Shown: positions 28,569 through 37,038, counted from the stretch's first letter. The stretch: DNA of 64,000 nucleotides from Streptomyces decoyicus (GCF_019880305.1 NZ_CP082301.1:3534001-3598000), one strand, 5' to 3'. The notes: generated by a model not told the origin, from the sequence alone. Translations and numbers: made by a program.

Positions 28569-29569
28569 GCGGTCTTCTCCTTCTTCTGCCGCGGGGTGCG
28601 GGGAACTTCGGCAGTCGCGTCGGCCGCTTCCGCCGTGGCCTCGATACGGGTTCCCGTCGTCCGCAGATGGCCGTCGACGAGCGCGCGCAGCCGGCCGGCG
28701 ACCGAGACGGCGTCCTCGATCGGCGTCATGTGTCCCAGGCCCGGCAGCTCGGTCAGACCGCGGCAGTCGGGGAGGACGGAGGCGAGCCTGCGGGCGTGCA
28801 CCAGCGGGGTGAGCCGGTCGGCGGTGCCCGCGATGACCGCGGTCGGCAGCTCCAACCTGCCGACGCCGCCGGTCAGTTCGAGTCCGGCCAGCACCTTGCC
28901 CCAGCGGGCCCGTACCCCGGGCGGGCAGGCGTGCACGATGCGCGCGCAGGCCTCGATCTGCTCGGCGGTGGCGCCGGGGCCCATGGTGGCGTACTTCAGG
29001 GCGCTCCTGGCGATTGGCGACACGGGGCCGAGCGGCATCCGTGAGTGCAGCATCAGCCGGTGCGCACGGCGGCGGCCCTGCGGGCTGCGCAGCGGGAACA
29101 CCCTTGATTCTGCGGGCAGTTCGGCGCTTCCCGTGCTGCACAGCAGCGCGGCGGCGGCCCGCTCGCGCAGCTGCGGCCGGCCGGCGGCGGCCATGATCGT
29201 CATACCGCCCATGGAGTGGCCGCCGACCACGGCGCGTTCGCCCGGCCGCAGGGTGGCCTCCAGTACGGCCACCAGGTCGTCGGCGAGCGCATGGGTGCTG
29301 TGGCCGGCCGGACCGGCGGCGGGGCTGCGGCCGTGGCCGCGCTGGTCGTAGACGACGACCTTGTGGCCGGCGGCCAGCTCGCGGACGACCGGGGCCCAGA
29401 AGGCGGTCGAGCAGGTCCAGCCGTGTGCCAGGACGACGGCCGGGGCGTCCTCGGGCCCGTGGACCTCGGCGTACAGCCGGGCGCCGTCGGCCGAGGTGAC
29501 GGTCAGCGTCGTACGCGGCACCGGCGGGGCGTACGGGCCGGTGGTGACGTGTCCGGGGCGGCGGCTCAT
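28565..29569 (-). CDS. alpha/beta hydrolase
   Basis: A 334-residue alpha/beta hydrolase: LAHGWTCS oxyanion region, GGHSMGGMT nucleophile elbow (Ser near residue 128), AGTADRLTP with the acid and GLGHMTP with the catalytic His. The C-terminal 30 residues are low-complexity Thr/Ala/Glu. Coupled by 4-bp overlaps to the monooxygenase before it and the SDR after it, it is well placed to hydrolyse the ester made by a Baeyer-Villiger reaction. Confidence 0.92.
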   Translation of the reverse strand: MSRRPGHVTTGPYAPPVPRTTLTVTSADGARLYAEVHGPEDAPAVVLAHGWTCSTAFWAPVVRELAAGHKVVVYDQRGHGRSPAAGPAGHSTHALADDLVAVLEATLRPGERAVVGGHSMGGMTIMAAAGRPQLRERAAAALLCSTGSAELPAESRVFPLRSPQGRRRAHRLMLHSRMPLGPVSPIARSALKYATMGPGATAEQIEACARIVHACPPGVRARWGKVLAGLELTGGVGRLELPTAVIAGTADRLTPLVHARRLASVLPDCRGLTELPGLGHMTPIEDAVSVAGRLRALVDGHLRTTGTRIEATAEAADATAEVPRTPRQKKEKTA

Positions 29570-31095
29570 GCGGCCACCTCCGTGTGCGTGCCGGCGGACC
29601 GGCCCGCGGGCCTGCCGGCCGGTGGCCGCAGCACCTCGTACTCCGCGAGGTCGACCTGCCGGGTGACCTTCTTGAACTCCCCGGTCGTGCCGGGCCAGAC
29701 GGTGGTGTTGCGGCCGTTGGCGTCCAGGTACCAGCTGTCGCAGCCACCGGTGTTCCACACCGTGCGGGTCATCCGCTGCTGGATCCTGCGGTTCCAGTCC
29801 TGTACGGCGGACGGCCGGGCGTCGAGGGCGATCTTCCCGCCGAGGACGTCCAGCTGGCGCATGAAGTCGGCCAGGTAGTTCAGCTGCGCCTCGATCATCA
29901 GGATCATCGAGCTGTTCCCGAGGCCGGTGTTGGGCCCGATGAGGGTGAGGAAGTTGGGGAAGCCGGCCGCGCTGGCGCCGCGCAGCGCCTCCATGCCGTC
30001 CTTCCACTCCTCGGCGAGCGTCGTGCCGTGGGCGCCGGTGACGCGCTGGGCGATCGGCATGTCCGTCACATGGAACCCGGTGCCGAAGACGATCGCGTCG
30101 GCCTCCACCTCGCTCCCGTCGGACCCCACGAGCGTGCTGCCGCGGACCTCTTTCAGCCCGGCGGCGACCAGATCCACGTTGGGCTGCGCCAGGGCCGGGT
30201 AATAGGTGTTCGAGAGCAGGATCCGCTTGCAGCCGATGCGGTAGTCGGGAGTGAGCGCGGCCCGCAGCACCGGGTCCTTGACGGCCTTCTTCATGTGGTT
30301 CCTGGCCAGGAATTCGAGCAGACCCAGTTCATTGGGGCGCTTGGTGAAGGCGCTGACCTGGAGCTCGCGGATGCTCCACAACAGCCCGCGGCGCGCGGCC
30401 CGGGTCGCCGGGAGCTTGGTGTGCAGCCACTTCTCGGCCGTGCTGATCTTGCGGTCGGCGCGCGGCAGCACCCAGGGCGGGGTGCGCTGGAAGAGCGTGA
30501 GGCGCTCCACGTCCGGCTGGATGGCCGGCACGATCTGGATCGCCGAGGCGCCCGTACCGATCATGGCGACGCGCTTGCCGCGCAGGTCGTAGTCGTGGTC
30601 CCAGCGGGCGGAGTGCGAGACCTTGCCGGGGAAGGTGTCCAGCCCCGGTATGTCGGGAATCTTGGGATCCGACAGCGGCCCGGTCGCGGACACCACGACA
30701 TCCGCGGTCAGCGGCCCGACGGCCGTCTCCACCTCCCAGTGCAGCGCCTCCGCGTCCCAGCGCAGGCTCCGCACCTCCGAGTCGAGGCGCAGGTGCGGAC
30801 GCAGTCCGAAGGTGTCGGCGACCCGCTCCAGGTAGGCACGGATGTGCGGCTGCCCGGAGAAGTTCCGCGGCCACTCCGGGTTGGGCGCGAAGGAGAAGGA
30901 GTACAGGTGCGAGGGCACATCGCACGCGCATCCCGGATAGCTGTTGTCGCGCCAGGTGCCGCCCACCGCACCGGCCCGCTCCAGGACCACGAAGTCGGTG
31001 ATCCCCTCTCGCCGCAGCCGGACGGCCGCGCCGAGACCACCGAACCCCGATCCGATCACCGCAACCCGCACATGCCTGCGCTCGCGCTCGGCCAT
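29566..31095 (-). CDS. flavin-containing Baeyer-Villiger-type monooxygenase
   Basis: A 509-residue FAD/NADPH monooxygenase. FAD motif GSGFGG is at residues 15-20, the BVMO fingerprint FPGKVSHSARWD spans 155-166 (FxGxxxHxxxWD), and the NADPH motif GTGASA is at 180-185. It inserts oxygen next to a ketone to give an ester or lactone. GGGAGG seven bases before the ATG supports the start. It is the first gene of the BVMO-hydrolase-SDR operon and is divergent from a MerR regulator. The substrate is unknown. Confidence 0.94.
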   Translation of the reverse strand: MAERERRHVRVAVIGSGFGGLGAAVRLRREGITDFVVLERAGAVGGTWRDNSYPGCACDVPSHLYSFSFAPNPEWPRNFSGQPHIRAYLERVADTFGLRPHLRLDSEVRSLRWDAEALHWEVETAVGPLTADVVVSATGPLSDPKIPDIPGLDTFPGKVSHSARWDHDYDLRGKRVAMIGTGASAIQIVPAIQPDVERLTLFQRTPPWVLPRADRKISTAEKWLHTKLPATRAARRGLLWSIRELQVSAFTKRPNELGLLEFLARNHMKKAVKDPVLRAALTPDYRIGCKRILLSNTYYPALAQPNVDLVAAGLKEVRGSTLVGSDGSEVEADAIVFGTGFHVTDMPIAQRVTGAHGTTLAEEWKDGMEALRGASAAGFPNFLTLIGPNTGLGNSSMILMIEAQLNYLADFMRQLDVLGGKIALDARPSAVQDWNRRIQQRMTRTVWNTGGCDSWYLDANGRNTTVWPGTTGEFKKVTRQVDLAEYEVLRPPAGRPAGRSAGTHTEVAA

Positions 31096-31215
31096 TTAGC
31101 CGCCTCCCGAGTTCGACGTACTCCACTGCCATCTTCGGGGCCGCGACGTCCGCCATCACGACCGCCCCCATCGCGCCAGCAACCACTGGCACAGTTGGAG
31201 AGTAGGGCAGCTACG

Positions 31216-31227
31216 TACCGAGCGGTA
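31216..31227. promoter_or_regulatory. dyad operator candidate between BVMO operon and merR gene
   Basis: TACCGAGCGGTA is a perfect 5-2-5 inverted repeat in the 205-bp divergent promoter region, 120 bp from the BVMO start and 74 bp from the merR start. Its shape (ACCG-N2-CGGT) is like TetR-family operators in actinobacterial lipid and ketone genes; it is not the long dyad expected for MerR. Confidence 0.4.
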
Positions 31228-31300
31228 GGGGTGGGGCGACAGGAGTTACCGCCGGGTGCACCCCGGACCGCGCGTCGTACCCCCGGCATAGGCTGGGTCC

Positions 31301-32107
31301 GTGGCAGCGAACGAAAACCCCCAGGACGCGCGCACGGAACCCGCGGCACACCCCCCGGTGCGCGAATTCCGCATGGCCGACCTGGCCAGGGAAGCCGGCA
31401 TCACGGTCCGTACGCTGCGCTTCTACCGCGAGCGCAAGCTCATCCCGCCGCCGCGCCGCGAGGGCCGGATCGCCTGGTACAACGAGCACCATCTCGCCCG
31501 ACTGCGCACCATCGGCGCCCTCCTGGAGCGCGGCCACACCCTCGGCGGCATCGGGGAACTCCTCTCGGCCTTCGACACCGGCCGCGACGTGGGCGAACTC
31601 CTCGGCCTGGAGAACCCCCTCCTCCCGCCCTGGTCCGAGGAGACGCCCGTACGCCTGACCCCCGAGGAACTCGCCGACCACTTCAGCGAGGACATCACCG
31701 CCGAGAACCTCACCGCGTCCCTGGACATCGGCTATCTCGCCGTCGACGGCGACGAGTTCGTCCACATCAGCCGCCGCCTGCTGGACGCCTCGACCGAACT
31801 CGTCAGCAAGGGCGTCCCGTTGGCCGCCGTCCTCGAAGCCGGCCGCCAGGTACGCGTCCACGCCGACGCCCTCGCCGGCATCTTCACCACCCTCATCCGC
31901 ACCCACGTCCTCTCCGAGGTCCTCGCACGCGCCTCGGCGGGCGAGCCCCCCGGCCCCCACGAGGTCGATCACATCGCCGAGACCATCGAAAAGCTCCGCC
32001 CGCTCTCCAAGGGCGTGGTCGAGGCCGAGCTCTCCATGGCCGTGGACCGCCGCGTGCGGGCGGAGCTGGCGGAGTGGCTGCGGGAGCAGGGGCAGACGGA
32101 GGAGTGA
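31301..32107 (+). CDS. MerR family transcriptional regulator
   Basis: A 268-residue regulator. A MerR helix-turn-helix occupies about residues 23-95 (FRMADLAREAGITVRTLRFYRERKL), followed by an unusual 170-residue C-terminal domain predicted all-helical and acidic, without the cysteines of metal sensors. A TAGGCT -10 box ends seven bases before the GTG, so the transcript is probably leaderless. Divergence from the BVMO operon suggests it controls that operon in response to a hydrophobic ligand; this is inferred. Confidence 0.92.
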   Translation: MAANENPQDARTEPAAHPPVREFRMADLAREAGITVRTLRFYRERKLIPPPRREGRIAWYNEHHLARLRTIGALLERGHTLGGIGELLSAFDTGRDVGELLGLENPLLPPWSEETPVRLTPEELADHFSEDITAENLTASLDIGYLAVDGDEFVHISRRLLDASTELVSKGVPLAAVLEAGRQVRVHADALAGIFTTLIRTHVLSEVLARASAGEPPGPHEVDHIAETIEKLRPLSKGVVEAELSMAVDRRVRAELAEWLREQGQTEE

Positions 32108-32131
32108 GGGGGGCCGCCGGGCGGCGGTGGC

Positions 32132-34018
32132 TCATCCGGGCCACAGCCGGGACCGTGCGGCGTGGGCGAACAGCCGCTGCCGGGCGAGCTCCCGGTCGGC
32201 CGGCGTCTCCTCGGACGCGACGAGCTTGGCGGCGTAGATGCGCACCAGCCCGGTCCGCGCGAAGTGCCCCTCGGCCTGCTCCTCGAAAAGGTGCGCCTCA
32301 CACAGCTCGGCGAGATGACGGCGGGTGCGCTCCAGATCGTGTCCGGCCAGGGCCGCGGCGGCGTGGACCTCCACATCCGGGCCGGGGACGAGCCCGAGGA
32401 GGCGGAACAGCCGCGCGGCACCGCTCGTCAGCGCGCGATAGCTGAGGTAGAGGCCGGCTTCCATGGACAGGTCCGGATCGGCAGCGGACAGCTCACACAG
32501 CCGGTGGCCCTCATCGGCCAGCTTCTTCGTCCAGTCCGCCAGCGACCAGCCGGCGTGTGCCATCAGCCGTGCGGCGGCGATCCGCAGCGCCAGCGGCAGC
32601 CGGTCGCACCGCTCGACGAGTTCCCGGGCAGCGGCTCCCTCCGCCGCGATGCGCTGCCGCCCCAGCGCGGTGCCCAGCAGCTCCAGAGCCTCGTCCGCGG
32701 GCAACGGCCCCACCGTGACCAGCGCCGCCCCGTCGCGGATCATCAGTCCGCTCAGCCGCCTTCGGCTGGTCACCACGGCCAGCGCGCCCGGTGTCGCGGG
32801 CAGGAGGGGGCGTACCTGTTCGGCGGTGCCGGCGTTGTCCAGCACCACGAGCATCCGCCGTCCGGCGAGCAGTGAGCGGTACAGCGCCGAGCGCTCCGTC
32901 ACGGCGTCGGGGATCTTCGCGTCCGGCACTCCCAGCGCCTGGAGGAACATCCCCAGCACGGTTCCCGGGCGCATCGGGGGACGCTCGAAACCCCGCAGGT
33001 CGACGAAGAGCTGCCCGTCGGGGAACTCGGCCTTCAGGCGGTGCGCCCAGTGCACCGCCAGCGTGGTCTTGCCGGCCCCTCCCCCGCCCGCGAGCACCAC
33101 ACAGTCCGGCCTCGGCGCCCGGTCCAGGTTCTGGTCCAGCGCGGCGATCTCCCCGGTGCGCCCGCAGAAGTCCGGTATGCACGGCGGGAGTTGGGCGACG
33201 GAAGGCAGCGGCGCCGGCGGGCGGTCGGGGGCGTACGGCATGGCGGGGCCGGGCCCGGACGACGGACGGCCGGGGAAGTGCGGCGCGACCGCGGGCGTCC
33301 CGCCGAGCACCGCCAGATACGTCTCGCTGAGCGCCGGGCCGGGATCGATGCCCAGCTGGTCCTTCAGATGCCGCCTGGTCCGGTGGAAGTGATCGAGGGC
33401 CTCGGCCTGTCTGCCGCTCGCCTGGAGGGCACGCATCAGCAGCGCGGTCAGCTCCTCGTGCAGCGGATGCTCCGCGAGCCAGGCGGTCAGCTCCGTGATC
33501 AGCTCCCCGTACCGGCCGAGCAGCAACAGCCGTTCTCCGAGCTCCTGCAGCGCCGCCACCCTCGCCTGGGTCAGGCCCACTCCCAGCGTCCGCCGCACCC
33601 GGTCGCCGGGCACATCCGCCAGCACCTCGCCACGCCACAGACCGAGGGCCTGGCGCAGCTTGGCGACGGCGGTCCGCGGCTCGGCCTCGCGGGCGCCGGA
33701 CACCAGGTTCTGGAACCGGTTGGCATCCACCGCCCACGGATCGGCGATCAGCACATACCCCTGGCCGCGGGTGACTATTTCGGCTTGGCCGGCCAGCAAC
33801 TGCCGCAAACGGTGGACGTGATTGTGGACCACGCCTCTCGCTCTGGCCGGCGGATCCGCGTCCCACGCCAGGTCGATCATTCTGCTCACCGGGATCACCT
33901 GATTGACCTCGCTGATCAGAATCGCGGCCACGGTGCGCAGTCGGCCCGCTCCCAGACTCAGCAGTCGCCCATTGTTCACTTCAATTTCAACCGGCCCTAG
34001 TAGCCGCAACTGAACCAT
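32132..34018 (-). CDS. AfsR/SARP-family regulator with NB-ARC domain
   Basis: A 628-residue regulator. An OmpR-type winged helix lies at about residues 1-92 (VQLRLLGPVEIEV), the bacterial transcriptional activation domain at about 99-245, then a Pro-rich linker and an NB-ARC ATPase with P-loop GGGGAGKTT near residue 310 and LVVLDNAG as Walker B. It ends soon after the ARC2-like winged helix and lacks the TPR domain of full-length AfsR. GAGGT four bases before the ATG supports the start. No biosynthetic cluster is beside it; the adjacent divergent secreted-protein gene is the obvious target. Confidence 0.93.
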   Translation of the reverse strand: MVQLRLLGPVEIEVNNGRLLSLGAGRLRTVAAILISEVNQVIPVSRMIDLAWDADPPARARGVVHNHVHRLRQLLAGQAEIVTRGQGYVLIADPWAVDANRFQNLVSGAREAEPRTAVAKLRQALGLWRGEVLADVPGDRVRRTLGVGLTQARVAALQELGERLLLLGRYGELITELTAWLAEHPLHEELTALLMRALQASGRQAEALDHFHRTRRHLKDQLGIDPGPALSETYLAVLGGTPAVAPHFPGRPSSGPGPAMPYAPDRPPAPLPSVAQLPPCIPDFCGRTGEIAALDQNLDRAPRPDCVVLAGGGGAGKTTLAVHWAHRLKAEFPDGQLFVDLRGFERPPMRPGTVLGMFLQALGVPDAKIPDAVTERSALYRSLLAGRRMLVVLDNAGTAEQVRPLLPATPGALAVVTSRRRLSGLMIRDGAALVTVGPLPADEALELLGTALGRQRIAAEGAAARELVERCDRLPLALRIAAARLMAHAGWSLADWTKKLADEGHRLCELSAADPDLSMEAGLYLSYRALTSGAARLFRLLGLVPGPDVEVHAAAALAGHDLERTRRHLAELCEAHLFEEQAEGHFARTGLVRIYAAKLVASEETPADRELARQRLFAHAARSRLWPG

Positions 34019-34351
34019 TGTGACCTCAAGTTCGTGCCGCCGAATGTGCGCACAGCAAACCGCCCTTTTCCCTGCAAAGACCACCGAAGGAAAGGTCGGG
34101 TTCCGTTTCGCTCACCCGCTCTCACTATGTGGACACAGCACCTGAGTTGACGAAAAGTCAGTGAAATATGCGGGCCACCTGCGAAGTACGTGATCACAGC
34201 GTGAGCAGTTCATGAGCGACGCCGCGAAACATCGTTCCTGTGCCGGTCGCAGTGGCAATTCCCCTGGCGGCTGCACCGGCCGGCTCTCTGCTCCCCGGGA
34301 CCCCGTTCGGGGAGCAGAGAGGACTGCCATCCGTACACATGGAGGAGAACC
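34019..34351. other. divergent promoter region of SARP and secreted-protein genes
   Basis: This 333-bp region contains no gene. It is less GC-rich near 34140-34200 and holds three 11-bp-spaced heptamers at 34192-34220. Confidence 0.6.
34192..34220 (+). promoter_or_regulatory. SARP-type heptamer direct repeats
   Basis: TGATCAC, TGAGCAG and TGAGCGA begin at 34192, 34203 and 34214, exactly 11 bp apart, one helical turn each. SARP activators bind heptameric direct repeats at this spacing beside a -10 box. The site points toward the secreted-protein gene at 34352 and lies next to a SARP gene. Confidence 0.5.
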
Positions 34352-34858
34352 ATGTCCACCAAGAACATCGTGAAGAAGAGCGTTGCCGCAGCCGCACTGT
34401 GCGCGGCGCTGTGCGGCACTGCTGTGGCGTTCCCGGCGACGGCGTCGGCCGCGCCGGCAGCCCCCGCCGCGGCGGCCAAGGGCGGACCGACGGGCACCAT
34501 CGGCGCGAGCCTGAACGTCAACGTCGACGTTCTCGGCATCGCCAACAAGATCGAGGCGTCGATCAAGACCGCCCAGAACCGCGAAGGCTTCGTCAAGGGC
34601 CTCATGGAGTCGGCGTACTACGCGGCCGGCGGTCAGTACAACGTCATGGTCCACAACCTCCAGCAGCCGTATGAGGAGAACCTCAACGGCGTGAAGACGT
34701 TCGCCACCACCACCTACGACGGTGTCACCTACGGCATCTGGGTGTTCGAGGACGGCGAGTTCACGAACCAGGGCGACGGCGGCTGGATCAACTGGGCGGC
34801 CAAGGGCTACATCGAGCGTCCCGACAACGGCGGCCTCATGATCTTCACCCGCCACTGA
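34352..34858 (+). CDS. secreted hypothetical protein (168 aa)
   Basis: A Sec signal peptide (residues 1-33, ending TASA) precedes a mature domain of about 130 residues with many aromatic residues (ESAYYAAGGQYNVMVHN, TYGIWVFEDGEF, GGWINWAAKGYIE) and no cysteines. The composition suggests a compact beta-rich extracellular protein. GGAGGAG precedes the ATG by five bases and a terminator follows. I do not recognise the family. Control by the adjacent SARP is inferred from the promoter repeats. Confidence 0.85.
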   Translation: MSTKNIVKKSVAAAALCAALCGTAVAFPATASAAPAAPAAAAKGGPTGTIGASLNVNVDVLGIANKIEASIKTAQNREGFVKGLMESAYYAAGGQYNVMVHNLQQPYEENLNGVKTFATTTYDGVTYGIWVFEDGEFTNQGDGGWINWAAKGYIERPDNGGLMIFTRH

Positions 34859-34882
34859 GCAAACAGCCCCACCCCGTGTGAT

Positions 34883-34906
34883 GGTCCGCCGGATACCCGG
34901 CGGGCC
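34883..34906 (+). terminator. putative intrinsic terminator
   Basis: A stem of about 10 bp (GGTCCGCCGG with CCGGCGGGCC, one G-U pair) and a four-base loop, 24 bp after the secreted-protein stop. The T-tract is weak. Confidence 0.6.
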
Positions 34907-34966
34907 GTTCGGCTTTCGGGCACGGTCCCCCGGAGGCGCTACGGCGTTCCGCCCCCAGGAGGGCCC

Positions 34967-35033
34967 TCAGCGGTCGAAGACCACCGTCACCGGCGCGCGG
35001 CCGGGCCACCGCCGGTCATGGCCGGCCACTTCC
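34967..35033 (-). pseudogene. remnant of an exonuclease III 3' end
   Basis: The last 20 or so codons before the stop read GHDRRWPGRAPVTVVFDR, matching the C terminus of the intact exonuclease III at 35587 (SYDQRWSDHAPVTAVFEL) at about half of the positions including D-RW and APVT-VF. It has no upstream coding body: the neighbouring sequence belongs to the small membrane-protein gene. Confidence 0.6.
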
Positions 35034-35046
35034 CGGGCGCCGGGCT

Positions 35047-35394
35047 TCAGGCGTTCCGCCGGAAGAACCCTCGCACCTTCTTGACGACGCGGTAGCCCAC
35101 GTAGCCGAAGAAGCCAACGTAGACGACGAGGACAAGGATGACCTCCCACGGCTCCTTCAGGCTGGAGCGACTGTGCGTCCCTACGCTGCGGCTCCTGTAG
35201 GCGAGTTCCACCTTGCTGACGCCGGCGCTGCCGAGATCGGCGTGACGGCCGCCGGGGGCACTGTGGCTGCCGCTCCCGCCCCGCCCGTTCGCGACGTACG
35301 AGACCGAGCCGTTCGACGGCTCCGCATACGCGGCCGTGGCCGGTGCGGCCCCGAGCAGGGCAGCAAGCAGCAGAAGTACGGTTGCCGAACGCAT
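35047..35394 (-). CDS. small cell-surface protein with C-terminal membrane anchor
   Basis: A 115-residue protein: signal peptide (MRSATVLLLLAALLGAAPATA), a short Ser/Gly-rich extracytoplasmic region, one transmembrane helix (VILVLVVYVGFFGYVGYRVV, about residues 83-102) and a basic KKVRGFFRRNA tail. It lies between a complete exonuclease III gene and a remnant of one, as if inserted there. No family is recognised. Confidence 0.75.
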   Translation of the reverse strand: MRSATVLLLLAALLGAAPATAAYAEPSNGSVSYVANGRGGSGSHSAPGGRHADLGSAGVSKVELAYRSRSVGTHSRSSLKEPWEVILVLVVYVGFFGYVGYRVVKKVRGFFRRNA

Positions 35395-35460
35395 GAAGAA
35401 ACAGACCCCCTGAATGGCGGCGAACCACAGCCGCGTCATGTACACGCCAATGCACGCTAA

Positions 35461-35491
35461 GGCATCCGGTGGGCATGTGCCACCGGATGCC
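35461..35491 (-). terminator. 12-bp-stem hairpin downstream of xth
   Basis: GGCATCCGGTGG and its exact complement flank a seven-base loop. It sits about 95 bp after the xth stop and upstream of the small surface-protein gene, so it probably ends xth transcription, although no T-tract follows. Confidence 0.6.
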
Positions 35492-35586
35492 CACCGTGCG
35501 AGACCCGCAGGAATTCCCTTCCTCACCGGTCCTTCACCAGCGGTGCCCGTGCGGGTCGTCCGCAGCCTTACCCTTCGCCCGGAGTC

Positions 35587-36390
35587 CTACAGTTCGAACA
35601 CCGCGGTTACCGGCGCGTGATCGCTCCACCGCTGGTCATAGCTGGCCGCCCGCTCCACGAACGCCTTCACCGCCCGCTGCGCCAGACCGGGCGTGGCCAT
35701 GGCGTAGTCGATGCGCCATCCCGCGTCATTGTCGAAGGCGCGGCCCCGGTAGGACCACCACGAGTACGGGCCCTCGGTGTCCGGGTGCAGGCCGCGGACC
35801 ACGTCCACGTAACCGCCCCGGGTCTCGTCGAGGACGTCGCTCAGCCAGCCACGCTCCTCCGGGAGGAAGCCGGACTTCTTCTGGTTGGCCTTCCAGTTCT
35901 TCAGGTCGGCCTCCTGGTGGGCGATGTTCCAGTCACCGCACACCACCACCTCGCGGCCGTCCGCGGCGGACCGCTTCCGCAGCTCGACGAGGTAGGGCAG
36001 GAACTCCGCCATGAAGCGTTCCTTCTCGTCCTGCCGCTCCGTACCGACCTCACCGGAGGGCAGATAGAGGCTGGCCACGGTCACCCCGGGCAGGTCCGCC
36101 TCCACATACCGCCCGCTGCCGTCGAACTCCGCCGACCCGAAGCCCACCTGCACCCGCTCCGGCTCCCGCCGGGTGTAGAGCGAGACCCCGGCCCGCCCCT
36201 TGGCCGCCGCCGGGGCATGGACGGCGTGCCATCCGGCGGGCTCCCGCACCTCCTCCGGAAGCTGGGCCGTCTCGGCCCGTACCTCCTGGAGGCACAGCAC
36301 ATCGGCCGCGGTCCCCGCCAGCCACGGGACGAAGCCCTTCTTGGCCGCGGCGCGCAGTCCATTCACATTCACAGAGGTCACGGTGAGCAT
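35587..36390 (-). CDS. xth: exodeoxyribonuclease III / AP endonuclease
   Basis: A 267-residue EEP-superfamily nuclease acting at abasic sites in base-excision repair. Motifs in order: TSVNVNGLRAA, LCLQEVRAE (metal-binding Glu), GVSLYTR, the VVCGDWNIAHQEADLKNW active-site segment, WRIDYAMATPG and the terminal SDHAPVTAVF His. ATG 36390 matches the family start MLTVTSVNVNG. It is divergent from the acetyltransferase gene. Confidence 0.95.
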   Translation of the reverse strand: MLTVTSVNVNGLRAAAKKGFVPWLAGTAADVLCLQEVRAETAQLPEEVREPAGWHAVHAPAAAKGRAGVSLYTRREPERVQVGFGSAEFDGSGRYVEADLPGVTVASLYLPSGEVGTERQDEKERFMAEFLPYLVELRKRSAADGREVVVCGDWNIAHQEADLKNWKANQKKSGFLPEERGWLSDVLDETRGGYVDVVRGLHPDTEGPYSWWSYRGRAFDNDAGWRIDYAMATPGLAQRAVKAFVERAASYDQRWSDHAPVTAVFEL

Positions 36391-36457
36391 CCCGGCACGA
36401 TACCCACCCCCGGGACCTCGTCGCGCCGGGCACCCGCTCACCCGTACGATTTCTGGA

Positions 36458-36940
36458 ATGGAGATACGTCCCGTCCGCTACGACCACCCCGACGCGGTCA
36501 CGCTCGATGCGCTGGTCCAGCAGGAGTACGTCCGGCGCTACGGCGACGGCGACGTGACGCCGCTGGACCCGGAGATGTTCACCCCTCCGCACGGTACGTA
36601 TCTGATCGCCTACGAGGGCGCCCGCCCGCTGGCCACCGGCGGATGGCGGCGCCAGGAGGACACCGCGGAGGGGTACGCGCTCGGCGACGCCGAGATCAAG
36701 CGGATGTTCGTGGTCCCGGAGGCGCGCGGGCGGGGGCTGGCCCGGCAGATCCTGGCCGCCCTGGAAGCGGACGCACGGGCCGCGGGGCGCTCCCGCATGG
36801 TGCTGGAGACCGGCACCGAGCAGCCCGAAGCGCTGGAACTGTACGCCTCCAGCGGCTATGCGCTGGTCGAGAAATTCGGGCTGTACCGGACGTACGACGA
36901 AAGCCGGTGCATGGCGAAGTCGCTGGTGGCGGACGCCTGA
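36458..36940 (+). CDS. GNAT family N-acetyltransferase
   Basis: A 160-residue single-domain acetyltransferase. The acetyl-CoA site is EIKRMFVVPEARGRGLARQIL (about residues 82-102, R-G-x-G-L), followed by MVLETGTEQPEALELYASSGYALVEKFGLY, the typical C-terminal beta-bulge segment. The acceptor is unknown. A strong terminator follows immediately. Confidence 0.93.
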   Translation: MEIRPVRYDHPDAVTLDALVQQEYVRRYGDGDVTPLDPEMFTPPHGTYLIAYEGARPLATGGWRRQEDTAEGYALGDAEIKRMFVVPEARGRGLARQILAALEADARAAGRSRMVLETGTEQPEALELYASSGYALVEKFGLYRTYDESRCMAKSLVADA

Positions 36941-36981
36941 GCGGACGGCGGCGCCCTCGGCCCCGCCGGCGGGCGGCCCCT

Positions 36982-37002
36982 GGGCCCCGTCGGCCGGGGC
37001 CC
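36982..37002 (+). terminator. intrinsic terminator after the GNAT gene
   Basis: An 8-bp GC stem (GGGCCCCG/CGGGGCCC) with a five-base loop followed by GTTTTG. It separates the acetyltransferase from the ABC operon promoter. Confidence 0.8.
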
Positions 37003-37008
37003 GTTTTG

Positions 37009-37038
37009 TTGACACGCCCGAGGGACGCTCCGCATACT
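37009..37038 (+). promoter_or_regulatory. vegetative-type promoter of the ABC transporter operon
   Basis: A perfect -35 TTGACA (37009-37014) and -10-like CATACT (37033-37038) are 18 bp apart, in a locally AT-rich patch. Just downstream, ACTAATCAACTAGC repeats ACTA twice eight bases apart, a plausible site for the operon's own GntR/YtrA regulator. AAGGGGGG precedes the first start codon. Confidence 0.65.

Noticed and set aside
32132..34858. Edge of an antibiotic biosynthetic cluster marked by the SARP
   Set aside because: Neighbouring genes are a MerR regulator, small secreted or surface proteins and housekeeping xth; no biosynthetic enzymes occur.
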